DNA of 64,000 nt, taken from contig NZ_CP049143.1 in the NCBI RefSeq assembly GCF_011044495.1, positions 7,893,749-7,957,748 of the forward strand, read 5' to 3'. Each line of letters starts with the position of its first letter. The first letter of the stretch is position 1. Under the pieces are notes generated by a model. The model did not search any database and was not told the DNA's origin. It saw only the letters and a program-made list of their open reading frames with translations. Source of the DNA: Roseimicrobium sp. ORNL1 (GTDB lineage Bacteria > Verrucomicrobiota > Verrucomicrobiia > Verrucomicrobiales > Verrucomicrobiaceae). Both the position numbers and the translations under genes were made by a program. Below, piece after piece: positions 56,570 to 64,000 of the stretch.

Positions 56570-57286
56570 CTAGTCGTTCAACACCATGCGCAGCTCGCCG
56601 TTGCTGACCCGGAAATCCTTGATGCCGGCGGCGAAACGCTGAAGGAACTCGGAATTGATGGAGCCAGGGCCATTGTCGGCAAAGAGGTTCAGGCCCTTGG
56701 CATCACCGAGCCAGGCGTTCGGCAGGGAAATGCCGCCCACACTCACGTCCGCGAGGCTGAAGTTCAGCTTGTGATCGGCATCCAGCTTGGTGTTGAAGGC
56801 CACCTTGATGCGGACCGTCTTGCCTCCGATGTACGCCACACTGGGATCCACCGGCAGCAGGAATGTGGCTCCCAGCATGTCGTTGTTCATGTGGAACTTC
56901 ACCTTGTCTGCCCAGTCAGGCTGACTGGCGAGCCACCCATTGATTTCACGCTCGCTGAGCACGATCGTCTTCGCCGGATCCGAGGGGGCCGGTGCTGGTG
57001 CAGGCGCGTGTGCTGGCGGGGTCGCCTTCGCAGGAGCGGAAGGATCCAGCTCCGAAAGTTTGCCCGACTCCAGTGCGGCAAGCTTCGACTTCAGCGTGTC
57101 CTGTTCAGCGAGTGAGAGGTTCACCGGCTTGAAGGGGGCTGCACGGAAATTGTGGTAGTACCAAAACGTGGTGGCGGAGGCAACGATGCCGATGATACCG
57201 ACCAGCGCGCACAGCACGACGAGGACCTTCTGCCCACCCGAGGAGCGGGCAGGAGTGGGAGGCACGTAGGGATTGGTATTGTTCAT
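56570..57286 (-). CDS. Membrane-anchored protein of unknown function
   Basis: 238 residues from ATG 57286 (MNNTNPYVPPTPARSSGGQK); an in-frame ATG at 57322 adds 12 residues and is less likely. One transmembrane helix lies at about 21-43 (VLVVLCALVGIIGIVASATT). A Pro/Ala-rich linker (about 85-105) separates it from a C-terminal domain: TIVLSEREINGWLASQPDWA, HMNNDMLGATFLLPVDPSVA, FNTKLDADHKLNFSLADVSV, FADNGPGSINSEFLQRFAAG. The SEREINGWL start and beta-rich remainder resemble lipid- or ligand-binding domains of other bacterial membrane-anchored proteins. No catalytic motif was seen. It stands alone between the barrel gene and the UbiA-like gene. Confidence 0.75.
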   Translation of the reverse strand: MNNTNPYVPPTPARSSGGQKVLVVLCALVGIIGIVASATTFWYYHNFRAAPFKPVNLSLAEQDTLKSKLAALESGKLSELDPSAPAKATPPAHAPAPAPAPSDPAKTIVLSEREINGWLASQPDWADKVKFHMNNDMLGATFLLPVDPSVAYIGGKTVRIKVAFNTKLDADHKLNFSLADVSVGGISLPNAWLGDAKGLNLFADNGPGSINSEFLQRFAAGIKDFRVSNGELRMVLND

Positions 57287-57479
57287 GGGGGTGATGTGGG
57301 GTGGGTGATGTCCCGGGGTCACCGGTCCTGCGGTCTGACAGGGCGGGGGGGTACGCGTTGAAAAAATCCTGAGAAAGTTCCCTGCCGGCCATCCGGGCAG
57401 CCCCTAGGTGCTCGATCATCTGGTGCCGCCGCTACCATGCGCGGCCCAGCTCGGTTCACTAACCTCACATCACCTGCCA

Positions 57480-58430
57480 TCAACCCCACGTCACCGGCTG
57501 CATGAGGTGGAACCAGTCACGCGCGTAGTTCGTGTCCGTAAGCAGCAGCCAGATGGTGGCGGCGCCGGTGAGGACGGTCCAGAAGATGATCCATGGGTTC
57601 TGCAGGAGCTGCTCGGGCTCGAGACGCGCCGTTTCCTCCTTCATGGCGTGGCGGAAGTAGGCGATGACCGCGACGATGATGATGGGGAACACCAGCACGA
57701 GGTTGTTCAGCACCGGATACACGGCCATCGCGATGCCCGTGCAGAAGCAGAACAGGTTCGCATACGTGATCATCGCCAGGATGAGCGAGGTCTCCGTGTA
57801 GACGCGGAAGGATTTGCGATACTTCCCGCTCACCTCGACGTCGCCGATGAAGCGGAACTCGCTGTAGCGCTTCCCCGTCATGAGCAGCGCGCCAAACGAC
57901 CACCACGCCAGCACGATGGAGAGCGGCGGCACGTGCTGTGGACTCACCAGCGCGTAGTAGCCCAGCCAGAGGCGGATGGGATTGTTGAAGGACTCCGCGA
58001 TGACATCCATGAACGCGCGGTCTTTGAGACGCAGCGGAGGCACGTTGTACACCAGACCACTGAAGAGCAGGAGTCCCAGCGCGGCCTGGTACGCCCAGTT
58101 GAACTTCCACCACCAGCACAGGAGAAACGCGACGACAATCAGCGCGACCTTCAGCCACCAGAGGTACTTCACCTTCACCTTGCCCGCAGGGATGCCGCGC
58201 AGGCGCTTGGTGGGATGCACCGCATCGAAGGGCGCATCCAGAATCTCATTCAGGATGTAGTTCGCCGAGGCGATGAGGCACGCGGGAATGAGCGACAGGA
58301 CTGCCACACCGACGAGGCTGGCATCCCACTGGAAATTCAGCACCAGCGCCCACGCCACGACATGGCCGAACAGGATGAAGATGTTCTTCAACCAGTGTTC
58401 CGGGCGGCAGATCTTGAAGTATTCGAGCAT
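57480..58430 (-). CDS. UbiA-family prenyltransferase, decaprenyl-phosphate phosphoribosyltransferase-like
   Basis: 316 residues from ATG 58430 (MLEYFKICRPEHWLKNIFIL). About eight or nine hydrophobic helices span the sequence. The Asp-rich site has the layout NYILNEILDAPFDAVHPTKR followed by GIPAG, which matches the DPPR synthase branch of the UbiA family (NDxxDxxxD plus HPTKR). A second block is FMDVIAESFNNPIRLWLGYY. Members of this branch transfer a phosphoribosyl group to a polyprenyl phosphate, in cell-wall arabinan synthesis or related glycan pathways. The other steps are not seen nearby, so the product is inferred. Its upstream region holds palindromic element D. Confidence 0.85.
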   Translation of the reverse strand: MLEYFKICRPEHWLKNIFILFGHVVAWALVLNFQWDASLVGVAVLSLIPACLIASANYILNEILDAPFDAVHPTKRLRGIPAGKVKVKYLWWLKVALIVVAFLLCWWWKFNWAYQAALGLLLFSGLVYNVPPLRLKDRAFMDVIAESFNNPIRLWLGYYALVSPQHVPPLSIVLAWWSFGALLMTGKRYSEFRFIGDVEVSGKYRKSFRVYTETSLILAMITYANLFCFCTGIAMAVYPVLNNLVLVFPIIIVAVIAYFRHAMKEETARLEPEQLLQNPWIIFWTVLTGAATIWLLLTDTNYARDWFHLMQPVTWG

Positions 58431-58596
58431 GAGGCAGACAGGCGGGGGCAAGGCTAGTCAATGGTCCCAGCCCCGGAGTCAACCCCCAGCGTGCAGGATC
58501 CTGGGGGTATCAGCCTTTCGCGGTGGTCTATGATGTCCAGTCGAAGCAGTTCCGTGGACCACGCTCTTCTAGGCAAACGTCCTTCCACCTAAGAGG

Positions 58597-58736
58597 CGGT
58601 AGGGATGCGCTCCTGCGCGTCCGTAAACAGGGGGCGGAGGTGGAGGGAGATGCCACGTGGCAAGGCCATTTCGTGCCGCTGCTCCGCTCCGCCTCCGCCC
58701 ACCTAAAGCGGGACGCGCAGGAGCGCATCCCTACCG
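58597..58736 (+). repeat. Long inverted repeat upstream of the UbiA-like gene (copy D)
   Basis: CGGTAGGGATGCGCTCCTGC... (58597-58622) is the perfect reverse complement of 58711-58736 over 26 bp. Inside, GGGCGGAGG (58632-58640) pairs with CCTCCGCCC (58692-58700), and the CCACGTGG palindrome (58653-58660) lies near the centre. The whole 140 bp can fold into one long hairpin. It contains no gene. Its design matches copies A-C although the arm sequence differs. Confidence 0.86.
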
Positions 58737-59292
58737 TCCTTTTTGTGGAGGGACGTTAAGATGCAGAGTCAATGGTGTCTCAGGGGCTCCAGTCCGATTC
58801 GTTTCCACGATGCTTTCGCAGGCTACCTCTCCTGAAGTCGGCACCAAAAAACCCACCCCCACCAATCACCCCGTGCACAGGCACTTGCACACAATCGGTC
58901 GGCGCACCGTCGCATTATTCTTGACCGCAAATACACTACGGCTAAGATACAAAGATATGATACAAGTGCCGTAGGATAGACATCGCGACGCAGAAGCAGC
59001 ATGACTCTTCTGACTCTCTTATTCGTCGCGATTTCAGTGCACCTCACTAGCGGGAAATAAGTCCGCATCATTGTCACCCAGCCCCTCGTGCTGCGAGTTC
59101 ACCGAAGCATCGAGGAGATGCGTGCGCATGGCATGACCATGCTGACAGCACGCGCCTCCCGGAACTCCGGGCACTCGCAACCGCGCCGGCATCGGCCTTG
59201 CGCGGTGACATGACATGCGATGGCGCCTCACCATCCACGTCCACAGCCGACGACCACACTCCAATTAATTCCATCCATTCATCCACTCACCT
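58737..59292 (+). other. Intergenic stretch without a recognisable gene
   Basis: 556 bp between palindromic element D and the lipoprotein gene. No open frame has protein-like character. 58900-58985 is less GC-rich than its surroundings. No clear terminator was seen. Confidence 0.5.
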
Positions 59293-59580
59293 ATGAAAAA
59301 GACACTCACCATCACCACCACCGTGGCCGCCGCTCTCTTGCTCGCGTCCTGCGGACAGGAGAAAACCTACAACCGCAACCCGGTATCCGTTTCCAAGGAC
59401 TCCACGCAAAAGGAAGATGAGGATGACGATAACAATTCGTCCTCAGCCCGGACAGGCGGGGGCGGCAGCTCCTATTACGGCCACACCTCAACGGGTGGCG
59501 GCAGCACTAAGAGCAGCACGAGCAGCCACAGCTCCGTATCGCGCGGTGGCTTCGGCCACTCCGGCAGCGCGGCTTCATAA
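59293..59580 (+). CDS. Small lipoprotein, Ser/Gly-rich
   Basis: 95 residues. The N-terminus KKTLTITTTVAAALLLASCG is a lipoprotein signal with lipobox LASC, so the mature chain begins at Cys19-20. The rest is polar and low-complexity: a stretch of Asp/Glu (QKEDEDDDNNSSS) and then Gly/Ser runs (GGGGSSYYGHTSTGGGSTKS). There is no globular domain. It may be a surface spacer or a small cell-envelope lipoprotein. It is followed 132 bp later by the glutathionylspermidine-synthase-like gene on the same strand. Confidence 0.8.
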   Translation: MKKTLTITTTVAAALLLASCGQEKTYNRNPVSVSKDSTQKEDEDDDNNSSSARTGGGGSSYYGHTSTGGGSTKSSTSSHSSVSRGGFGHSGSAAS

Positions 59581-59712
59581 CACGCGCTCCAGGCATTACC
59601 CGCTCACTCCCACCGGTCGGCGCAACCCTGCGCTGGCCGGTACGGGTGGTCCACGCCTCCGCATCTCAATTCAACACACTTCATTTCGCATCCACTTCAT
59701 CATTCACCATTC

Positions 59713-60843
59713 ATGAAACGCACTTCCATTCCTCCCCGCCGCGACTGGCGCACCAAGGTCGAAGAAATCGGGCTGGTGTTTCACACCATCAACGACGCCA
59801 CCTACTGGGACGAGAGCGCTTTTTACACCTTCTCTCCCTCGGAGGTGGACGCGCTGGAGTCCGCCACGAACGAACTCGCCGGCATGTATGAGCAGGCCAT
59901 TGCACTCGCGATTGAAAAACGCGTGCTACCGGAGCTCGGCGTGCCCGCATGGCTCGTGCCCATGGTGGAGGATTCCTGGCGTCGCAAGGCTCCCAGCATC
60001 TACGGCCGCTTCGACCTTGCCTATGATGGCAAAGGTCCGGCGAAACTCATCGAGTTCAACGCCGACACGCCCACCTCATTGCTGGAGGCCAGCGTGGTGC
60101 AGTGGGAGTGGCACAAGGATACGCGCATCGGCACCGACCAGTGGAACTCCATCCATGAACGTTTCATCGCGCAGTGGGAGAAGCTGCGTCCTTCCATCAC
60201 GAAGGAGCTGCACTTCACCTGCTGCTTCGAGTCCGCGGAGGACTACATGACGCTCACCTATGTGCGTGACCTCGCCCTGCAGGCGGGCATCAAGACCTCG
60301 GAAATTCCCGTGGAAGAAATCGGTTGGTGCTCTACCCGCAAGAAGTTCATCGACCGTGAAGGCGAAGTCATCAGTTCCATCTTCAAGCTCTATCCTTGGG
60401 ACTGGATGATCCACGATGAGTTCGGCCCCAAGACCACGCAGACCAATGTGACCTGGATCGAACCCGCGTGGAAACTGCTCGCCAGCAGCAAGGCCCTGCT
60501 CGCGCTGCTCTGGGAGATGTTCCCCGATCATCCCAACCTGCTGCCCTGCTATATAGGCGAGCCCCGCGACCTGAAGTCGTACGCCCGCAAGCCCTTCTTC
60601 TCCCGCGAAGGCGCGAACGTGTTGCTCGTGCGCGATGGCAACGTGCTGGATGAAACCGGCGGCAGTTACTCTGCCCAGGGCACCGTCTTCCAGCAGCTCT
60701 ATGACCTGCCGAACTTCGGCGGTGGCTACCCCATGCTCGGAAGCTGGCTCGTGAACGGCGAATCCGCCGGCCTCGGCATCCGCGAAAGCGAACGCCGCGT
60801 CACCGACAACGGCAGCCGCTTCGTACCGCATGTGATGGGGTGA
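59713..60843 (+). CDS. Glutathionylspermidine-synthase-like ATP-grasp protein
   Basis: 376 residues, the size of the YgiC/YjfC group and of the synthetase half of Gsp. Characteristic blocks are IGLVFHTINDATYWDESAFY, IYGRFDLAYDGKGPAKLIEF followed by NADTPTSLLEASVVQWEW, FTCCFESAEDYMTLTYVRDL, IEPAWKLLASSKALLALLWE and YSAQGTVFQQLYDLPNFGGG. These match the family (PF03738). The family ligates a peptide carboxylate to an amine such as spermidine, but stand-alone members have unknown substrates. There is no N-terminal amidase domain. The following gene is convergent. Confidence 0.88.
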   Translation: MKRTSIPPRRDWRTKVEEIGLVFHTINDATYWDESAFYTFSPSEVDALESATNELAGMYEQAIALAIEKRVLPELGVPAWLVPMVEDSWRRKAPSIYGRFDLAYDGKGPAKLIEFNADTPTSLLEASVVQWEWHKDTRIGTDQWNSIHERFIAQWEKLRPSITKELHFTCCFESAEDYMTLTYVRDLALQAGIKTSEIPVEEIGWCSTRKKFIDREGEVISSIFKLYPWDWMIHDEFGPKTTQTNVTWIEPAWKLLASSKALLALLWEMFPDHPNLLPCYIGEPRDLKSYARKPFFSREGANVLLVRDGNVLDETGGSYSAQGTVFQQLYDLPNFGGGYPMLGSWLVNGESAGLGIRESERRVTDNGSRFVPHVMG

Positions 60844-60984
60844 GGAACTATCTATTGCTTATGGGCGAACCTAGCACCAGCGGCCCTGGGAGCGCTGGCC
60901 TCCGGCCGGCGTTTCCGCGCTATCGGAATGCATCGCGCTGAAATGAGGCAGGAATGCCCCCACTCCTTGAGGGACAAGCATCAC

Positions 60985-62712
60985 TCACCGAAACACCGTA
61001 TCCACCCCCATCGCACTCTCCTTGGCGAACGCGGGAATCCAGTGCGGCCTGCGCTTGGAGATGACGCGGAAAATCATGGAGAGTGCATGTAGGGTGACGA
61101 TGCGATCCACCACGCGATAGCCACGGCGGCGGCGCATGAGAATCTTCAGGGCCCAGCCGAGATAACGCGCCTTCAGCCAGAAGGGTTCGAAATGCATCTT
61201 CACGCGGTAGCGGCTGCGCGGACCACCTTTGGGGTACTTGGCCTTGTAGGCTTTCTTCGCGGTGCGCAGCCGCTGCTCGATCTCTGCATCGAACGTGCGG
61301 AAGTAGTACTCACGCGCCAGGGCTAGGATGCCAAAGGTATCCCGCATGTACTCGATGTCCTCCACGGGCATGCCGCACTCGACGGCGAGTTCACGCATCT
61401 GGTCCAGCTTCTGCAGTGAAAGTGTGGCGGCGCGCAGGCAGCCTTCCTTGTCCTGCACGAAGTACATCAGCACCTTCTTCACACTGTGACTGATGAAGAT
61501 GTTGTTCCAGTACACCTGGAGCATTGGGGGAATGCGGACCCTGCGGAAGAAGAGTTTCTGCCGGGCAAACTCCTCCACATAGAGCAGCTCTCGGATGACA
61601 TCATCGGAGAAGCGCAGCAGTTCCAGCAGTGAGCGCCAGTTCGGCAGTCCCTTCATCTCGGCAAACTCCCGGACGGCCTCTTCCACGAGTTGCTGCTTCT
61701 GGAAGACGCGGATGGTCACGAAGGTATTCAGGTCCGTCCATACGGCGCTGTCTTCGAGCAGGGCCAGCCGGCGGAAGGGTACCCAGCCACCGGTCTGGCA
61801 CCACACCATCAGGCCCACCATATTCTCCGCCTGCTCCAGCTCGCGCGCATAGCGTTCGTATTCCCACCCGGTGAAGCTTGGATATTCTCCACAGCCTTCA
61901 TACTCGCGCCGCGTCTGCAGCTCGATGATCTTCGCCACGCGCGTGCGGAAGAAATTCTTGTTCAGCGGCAGGTATCGGAAGAAATCCGACTCGCCGTATT
62001 TCATGGAGACGATGAGCGCCTCACTGTCCTCCACGCCCTTCAACACCGAGGTGAAGGTGCCGCGATGCCACATGAGATCGCCGATGCGATAGGCTCCCAC
62101 GGTCCAGGTACGGAAGATGAGCTTTCGCGAATGCTTCTCGAAGACAGGCAGGAGTGTTTTCAGGAAGCGATTCACCTGCCGGGGATGCTTCAGGTACAGC
62201 TCGCTGCGAAAGTCATCCACCACATCGCGCCCGTCGGATTCGCCGATGCGCAGAATCACGCCGGACACTTCAGGAAAGTCGGTCAGGAATCCGTCCAGCA
62301 GCTCGCTCAGGAAATCCTCAATGGATCGCCGTAGGCGCACCAGCTGCTCACGCACAGAGGGCGTGGCGCTGAAGACATCCATGGTCAGGTAGATCTGCAG
62401 TCCATGTCCGCGCACCACCTCGAAACACTTGCGGAACTCCGCGCGCCATTTGGCAATGCGGGCCCGCATGTCCAGCTCATACCAGGTGTGATCCGCGAGA
62501 TGCGTCACATCATCCAGCGACACGGCGTTGAACCCCATGTCCACCGCCTTCGCACAGAAGGTATCAAGGTCCTTCCGAATCTGCCCCCACTGCACCGCGC
62601 TTTCGCCCCCTTCCATTTTCAGGTGGGAGAAGGAGATCTTCGACCAGTTGATCGTGCGCCGCTCGTCCCCGCGAAAGAAGGGGCCGATGGCGTCGATGAG
62701 GAAGAGGTGCAT
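60985..62712 (-). CDS. Large TIM-barrel-like protein of unknown function
   Basis: 575 residues from ATG 62712; a longer start at 62772 lacks conserved character. The N-terminus MHLFLIDAIGPFFRGDERRT begins without a signal peptide. The first 400 residues show regular beta-alpha units typical of a glycoside-hydrolase TIM barrel: FNAVSLDDVTHLADHTWYEL, LQIYLTMDVFSATPSVREQL, VSGVILRIGESDGRDVVDDF, KLIFRTWTVGAYRIGDLMWH, ALIVSMKYGESDFFRYLP. The Glu in VILRIGES and in MKYGES are candidate catalytic residues as in GH families with a Glu pair. The last 170 residues are helical and Arg/Lys-rich. No family name can be assigned. It is convergent with the Gsp-like gene. Confidence 0.7.
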   Translation of the reverse strand: MHLFLIDAIGPFFRGDERRTINWSKISFSHLKMEGGESAVQWGQIRKDLDTFCAKAVDMGFNAVSLDDVTHLADHTWYELDMRARIAKWRAEFRKCFEVVRGHGLQIYLTMDVFSATPSVREQLVRLRRSIEDFLSELLDGFLTDFPEVSGVILRIGESDGRDVVDDFRSELYLKHPRQVNRFLKTLLPVFEKHSRKLIFRTWTVGAYRIGDLMWHRGTFTSVLKGVEDSEALIVSMKYGESDFFRYLPLNKNFFRTRVAKIIELQTRREYEGCGEYPSFTGWEYERYARELEQAENMVGLMVWCQTGGWVPFRRLALLEDSAVWTDLNTFVTIRVFQKQQLVEEAVREFAEMKGLPNWRSLLELLRFSDDVIRELLYVEEFARQKLFFRRVRIPPMLQVYWNNIFISHSVKKVLMYFVQDKEGCLRAATLSLQKLDQMRELAVECGMPVEDIEYMRDTFGILALAREYYFRTFDAEIEQRLRTAKKAYKAKYPKGGPRSRYRVKMHFEPFWLKARYLGWALKILMRRRRGYRVVDRIVTLHALSMIFRVISKRRPHWIPAFAKESAMGVDTVFR

Positions 62713-62894
62713 GGCTTTTATCACCGAACGGCCCGGGAAACTGCAAGCGGCCCCGTGCAACACTTTTGCCACAGCCAGAAAATCAACTAACTATATAGCC
62801 CATCCGGTCTGTGTCTCCGTGCCTCTGCGACTCGGTGTTGAATTCCAGGGCCCGGGCATTCACATTACTCGTTCCCTTTTGCTCCGCTCCGCTC

Positions 62895-63323
62895 ATGTCC
62901 CTCAGCCCCGAACATCGCCAGGAAATGGCCGCCATCTACAAAGCGGTGGCAGACCGTCCGCTGGAGCGGAGCTGCGCCATGAGCACGGAGTGCTGCCAGT
63001 TCCGCCTCACGGGCCGGACGCCGATGCTCACCAAGGGCGAGGCCATGTACGCCGCCATCGGTGTGCGGGCCAGCGGGCGCAAGAAACTCCCGGACCGCGA
63101 GGACGGCGCCTGCCCCTTGCTGGGGAAAAATGGCCGGTGCATGATCTATGCACACCGTCCCTTCGGCTGCCGCACGCATTTCTGTGATGCCGCCGGTGGT
63201 CCCTACCCGCGCAAACACGTGGCAGACCTCATCCGGCGCCTGGAAGTCGTGGATGAACAGCTCAAAGGAGACGGCCCAAGGCCCATCCAGGGCGCGGTCG
63301 AGGATGCGTTGGAGGAAATGTGA
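62895..63323 (+). CDS. YkgJ-family cysteine cluster protein
   Basis: 142 residues from ATG 62895; a GTG at 62811 would add a non-conserved Cys-rich tail and is rejected. The conserved Cys pattern of the family (PF03692) is present: RSCAMSTECCQF, DGACPLLGKNGRCMIYAHRP and FGCRTHFCDA. The cluster probably binds zinc or an iron-sulfur centre. The C-terminus is a helix rich in Arg and Glu (KHVADLIRRLEVVDEQLKGD). The biochemical role is unknown. It lies convergent to a PIN toxin gene whose end is only 6 bp away. Confidence 0.88.
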   Translation: MSLSPEHRQEMAAIYKAVADRPLERSCAMSTECCQFRLTGRTPMLTKGEAMYAAIGVRASGRKKLPDREDGACPLLGKNGRCMIYAHRPFGCRTHFCDAAGGPYPRKHVADLIRRLEVVDEQLKGDGPRPIQGAVEDALEEM

Positions 63324-63329
63324 TGCAGG

Positions 63330-63731
63330 TCAGACCTGAATGACCGACATGACTTCTTTCAAGTAGTCAAAGTGGGCATCGCTGCACAGGAGCGGCAAAT
63401 CGTGGCTCTTAGCCGACGCGGTTATCCAGATGTCATTCTCCGGAATGAGTTTCCCCATGGCCGCGAGATGAGCTTTCAATTCGGCATAGGCGCTCGCCGT
63501 AGCTTCGTCGCTGGGCAAGAGAACCACATTCTTGCTGAATTCCGACCATTGCTGAACCGCCCTGGGATCATTTCCTGACTTGCGAATGCCGTAGAGCATT
63601 TCGCCCAGCGCAGTCAGGGGAAGGTAAAGCTCAGCCGCAGCCTTGAGTTGGGCGGTCAGAGAAGGATTCCTGGCGCGCAAATGCTGAACGATGACGCTGC
63701 TATCGAGCGCCAGGCTACCAGGTGTCTTCAT
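63330..63731 (-). CDS. PIN-domain (VapC-like) toxin
   Basis: 133 residues from ATG 63731; the longer upstream start reads through the antitoxin gene in another frame and is rejected. Acidic residues expected in the active site are Asp in SLALDSSVIVQHL, Glu in LTALGEMLYGI, Asp in LIPENDIWITASAKSHDLPL and Asp in CSDAHFDYLKEV. This is the typical VapC spacing. It overlaps the upstream gene by 17 bp, consistent with a toxin-antitoxin operon. It is the second PIN module in the window and differs clearly from that at 45097-45480. Confidence 0.88.
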   Translation of the reverse strand: MKTPGSLALDSSVIVQHLRARNPSLTAQLKAAAELYLPLTALGEMLYGIRKSGNDPRAVQQWSEFSKNVVLLPSDEATASAYAELKAHLAAMGKLIPENDIWITASAKSHDLPLLCSDAHFDYLKEVMSVIQV

Positions 63732-63930
63732 CGATGTGTTCGCAATCCTTGAGCGCCTCCTCCAGCGCCTTCCCTTCCTCTCCTGCAAGGCTTCCGGCAG
63801 TGGAATCAAGCATCGCGTTCCGGCGCTCATGTCGCTCGGTTACAAGCTTGTCGATGAACAAGGCCGTCTGCTCCAACTGGTCCGTTGGCATACGGCGAAG
63901 CTCTTCAAGAATGGCGGCCTCCGGAGGCAT
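63715..63930 (-). CDS. Putative antitoxin partner of the PIN toxin
   Basis: 71 residues. It is small, acidic and helical: EAAILEELRRMPTDQLEQTA, LFIDKLVTERHERRNAMLDS, GEEGKALEEALKDCEHIDED. The EELRRMPTDQLEQTALFIDKL start resembles antitoxins of the DUF2281/VapB-like type. It precedes the toxin and overlaps it by 17 bp. No DNA-binding domain is obvious, so regulation of the operon is uncertain. Confidence 0.75.
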   Translation of the reverse strand: MPPEAAILEELRRMPTDQLEQTALFIDKLVTERHERRNAMLDSTAGSLAGEEGKALEEALKDCEHIDEDTW

Positions 63931-64000
63931 CGCTGGTAGTTTAGCGCTGCGGCTAATTTTCTCAAGTAATCGGAAGATTTGGCGATTTGCGCTCAGTTTT

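Overview
The window is a GC-rich bacterial chromosome segment, most likely from the phylum Verrucomicrobiota (a Verrucomicrobium/Roseimicrobium/Prosthecobacter-like organism). The inference rests on the gene families: DUF1501, DUF1549/DUF1553 (PSCyt2/PSD1) and DUF1800 proteins, Planctomycete-type cytochrome c domains fused to WD40 repeats, many Tat or Sec secreted proteins, and dispersed hairpin repeats between genes. No phage, IS transposase, integrase or CRISPR array was seen.

Layout. 1-8708 (minus) is a four-gene operon: a heme-motif DUF1549/DUF1553 protein, a PPC/Ig-like secreted protein, a cytochrome c/WD40/coiled-coil protein and a DUF1501 protein that runs off the left edge. A tRNA-Thr(UGU) follows at 8968-9043. 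9471-14828 (plus) is a molybdenum hydroxylase operon: PaoABC-type aldehyde oxidoreductase subunits, an XdhC-like maturation factor and a MobA/MocA-like nucleotidyltransferase. The large catalytic subunit carries one +1 frameshift. 15167-16171 (minus) is a secreted protein, divergent from a DUF1800-DUF1501 pair (16357-21680) with a Fur-box-like palindrome between them. 21781-31699 holds a pseudopilin-like protein, a TPR/thioredoxin protein and a partial type II secretion cluster (GspK, GspL-, GspM-like, one unassigned, GspD). carB is convergent at 31856-35146.

35417-49516 is mixed: a small conserved-looking protein, an ATP-grasp enzyme, an orphan sensor histidine kinase, a DUF1501 protein, a 1352-residue secreted fusion protein (TIM barrel, LamG, beta-propeller, cupredoxin), a PIN-domain toxin-antitoxin pair, a KdgK-like sugar kinase and two secreted unknowns. 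49570-58430 holds a PaaK/CapK-like adenylating enzyme, groEL, groES, dnaK, an outer-membrane beta-barrel, a membrane-anchored unknown and a UbiA-family prenyltransferase. 59293-63930 holds a small lipoprotein, a glutathionylspermidine-synthase-like ATP-grasp enzyme, a TIM-barrel-like unknown, a YkgJ-type cysteine-cluster protein and a second PIN toxin-antitoxin pair.

The features least explained by known gene families are (i) large nested inverted repeats in intergenic gaps at 24501-25022, 47750-47984, 55385-55555 and 58597-58736, of which the first two clearly share a core sequence; (ii) the DUF1800/DUF1501 pair beside a type II secretion cluster with no GspE or GspF here; and (iii) the 1352-residue fusion protein. 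All identifications come from reading the sequence; no database search was run. Residue positions of domains are approximate.
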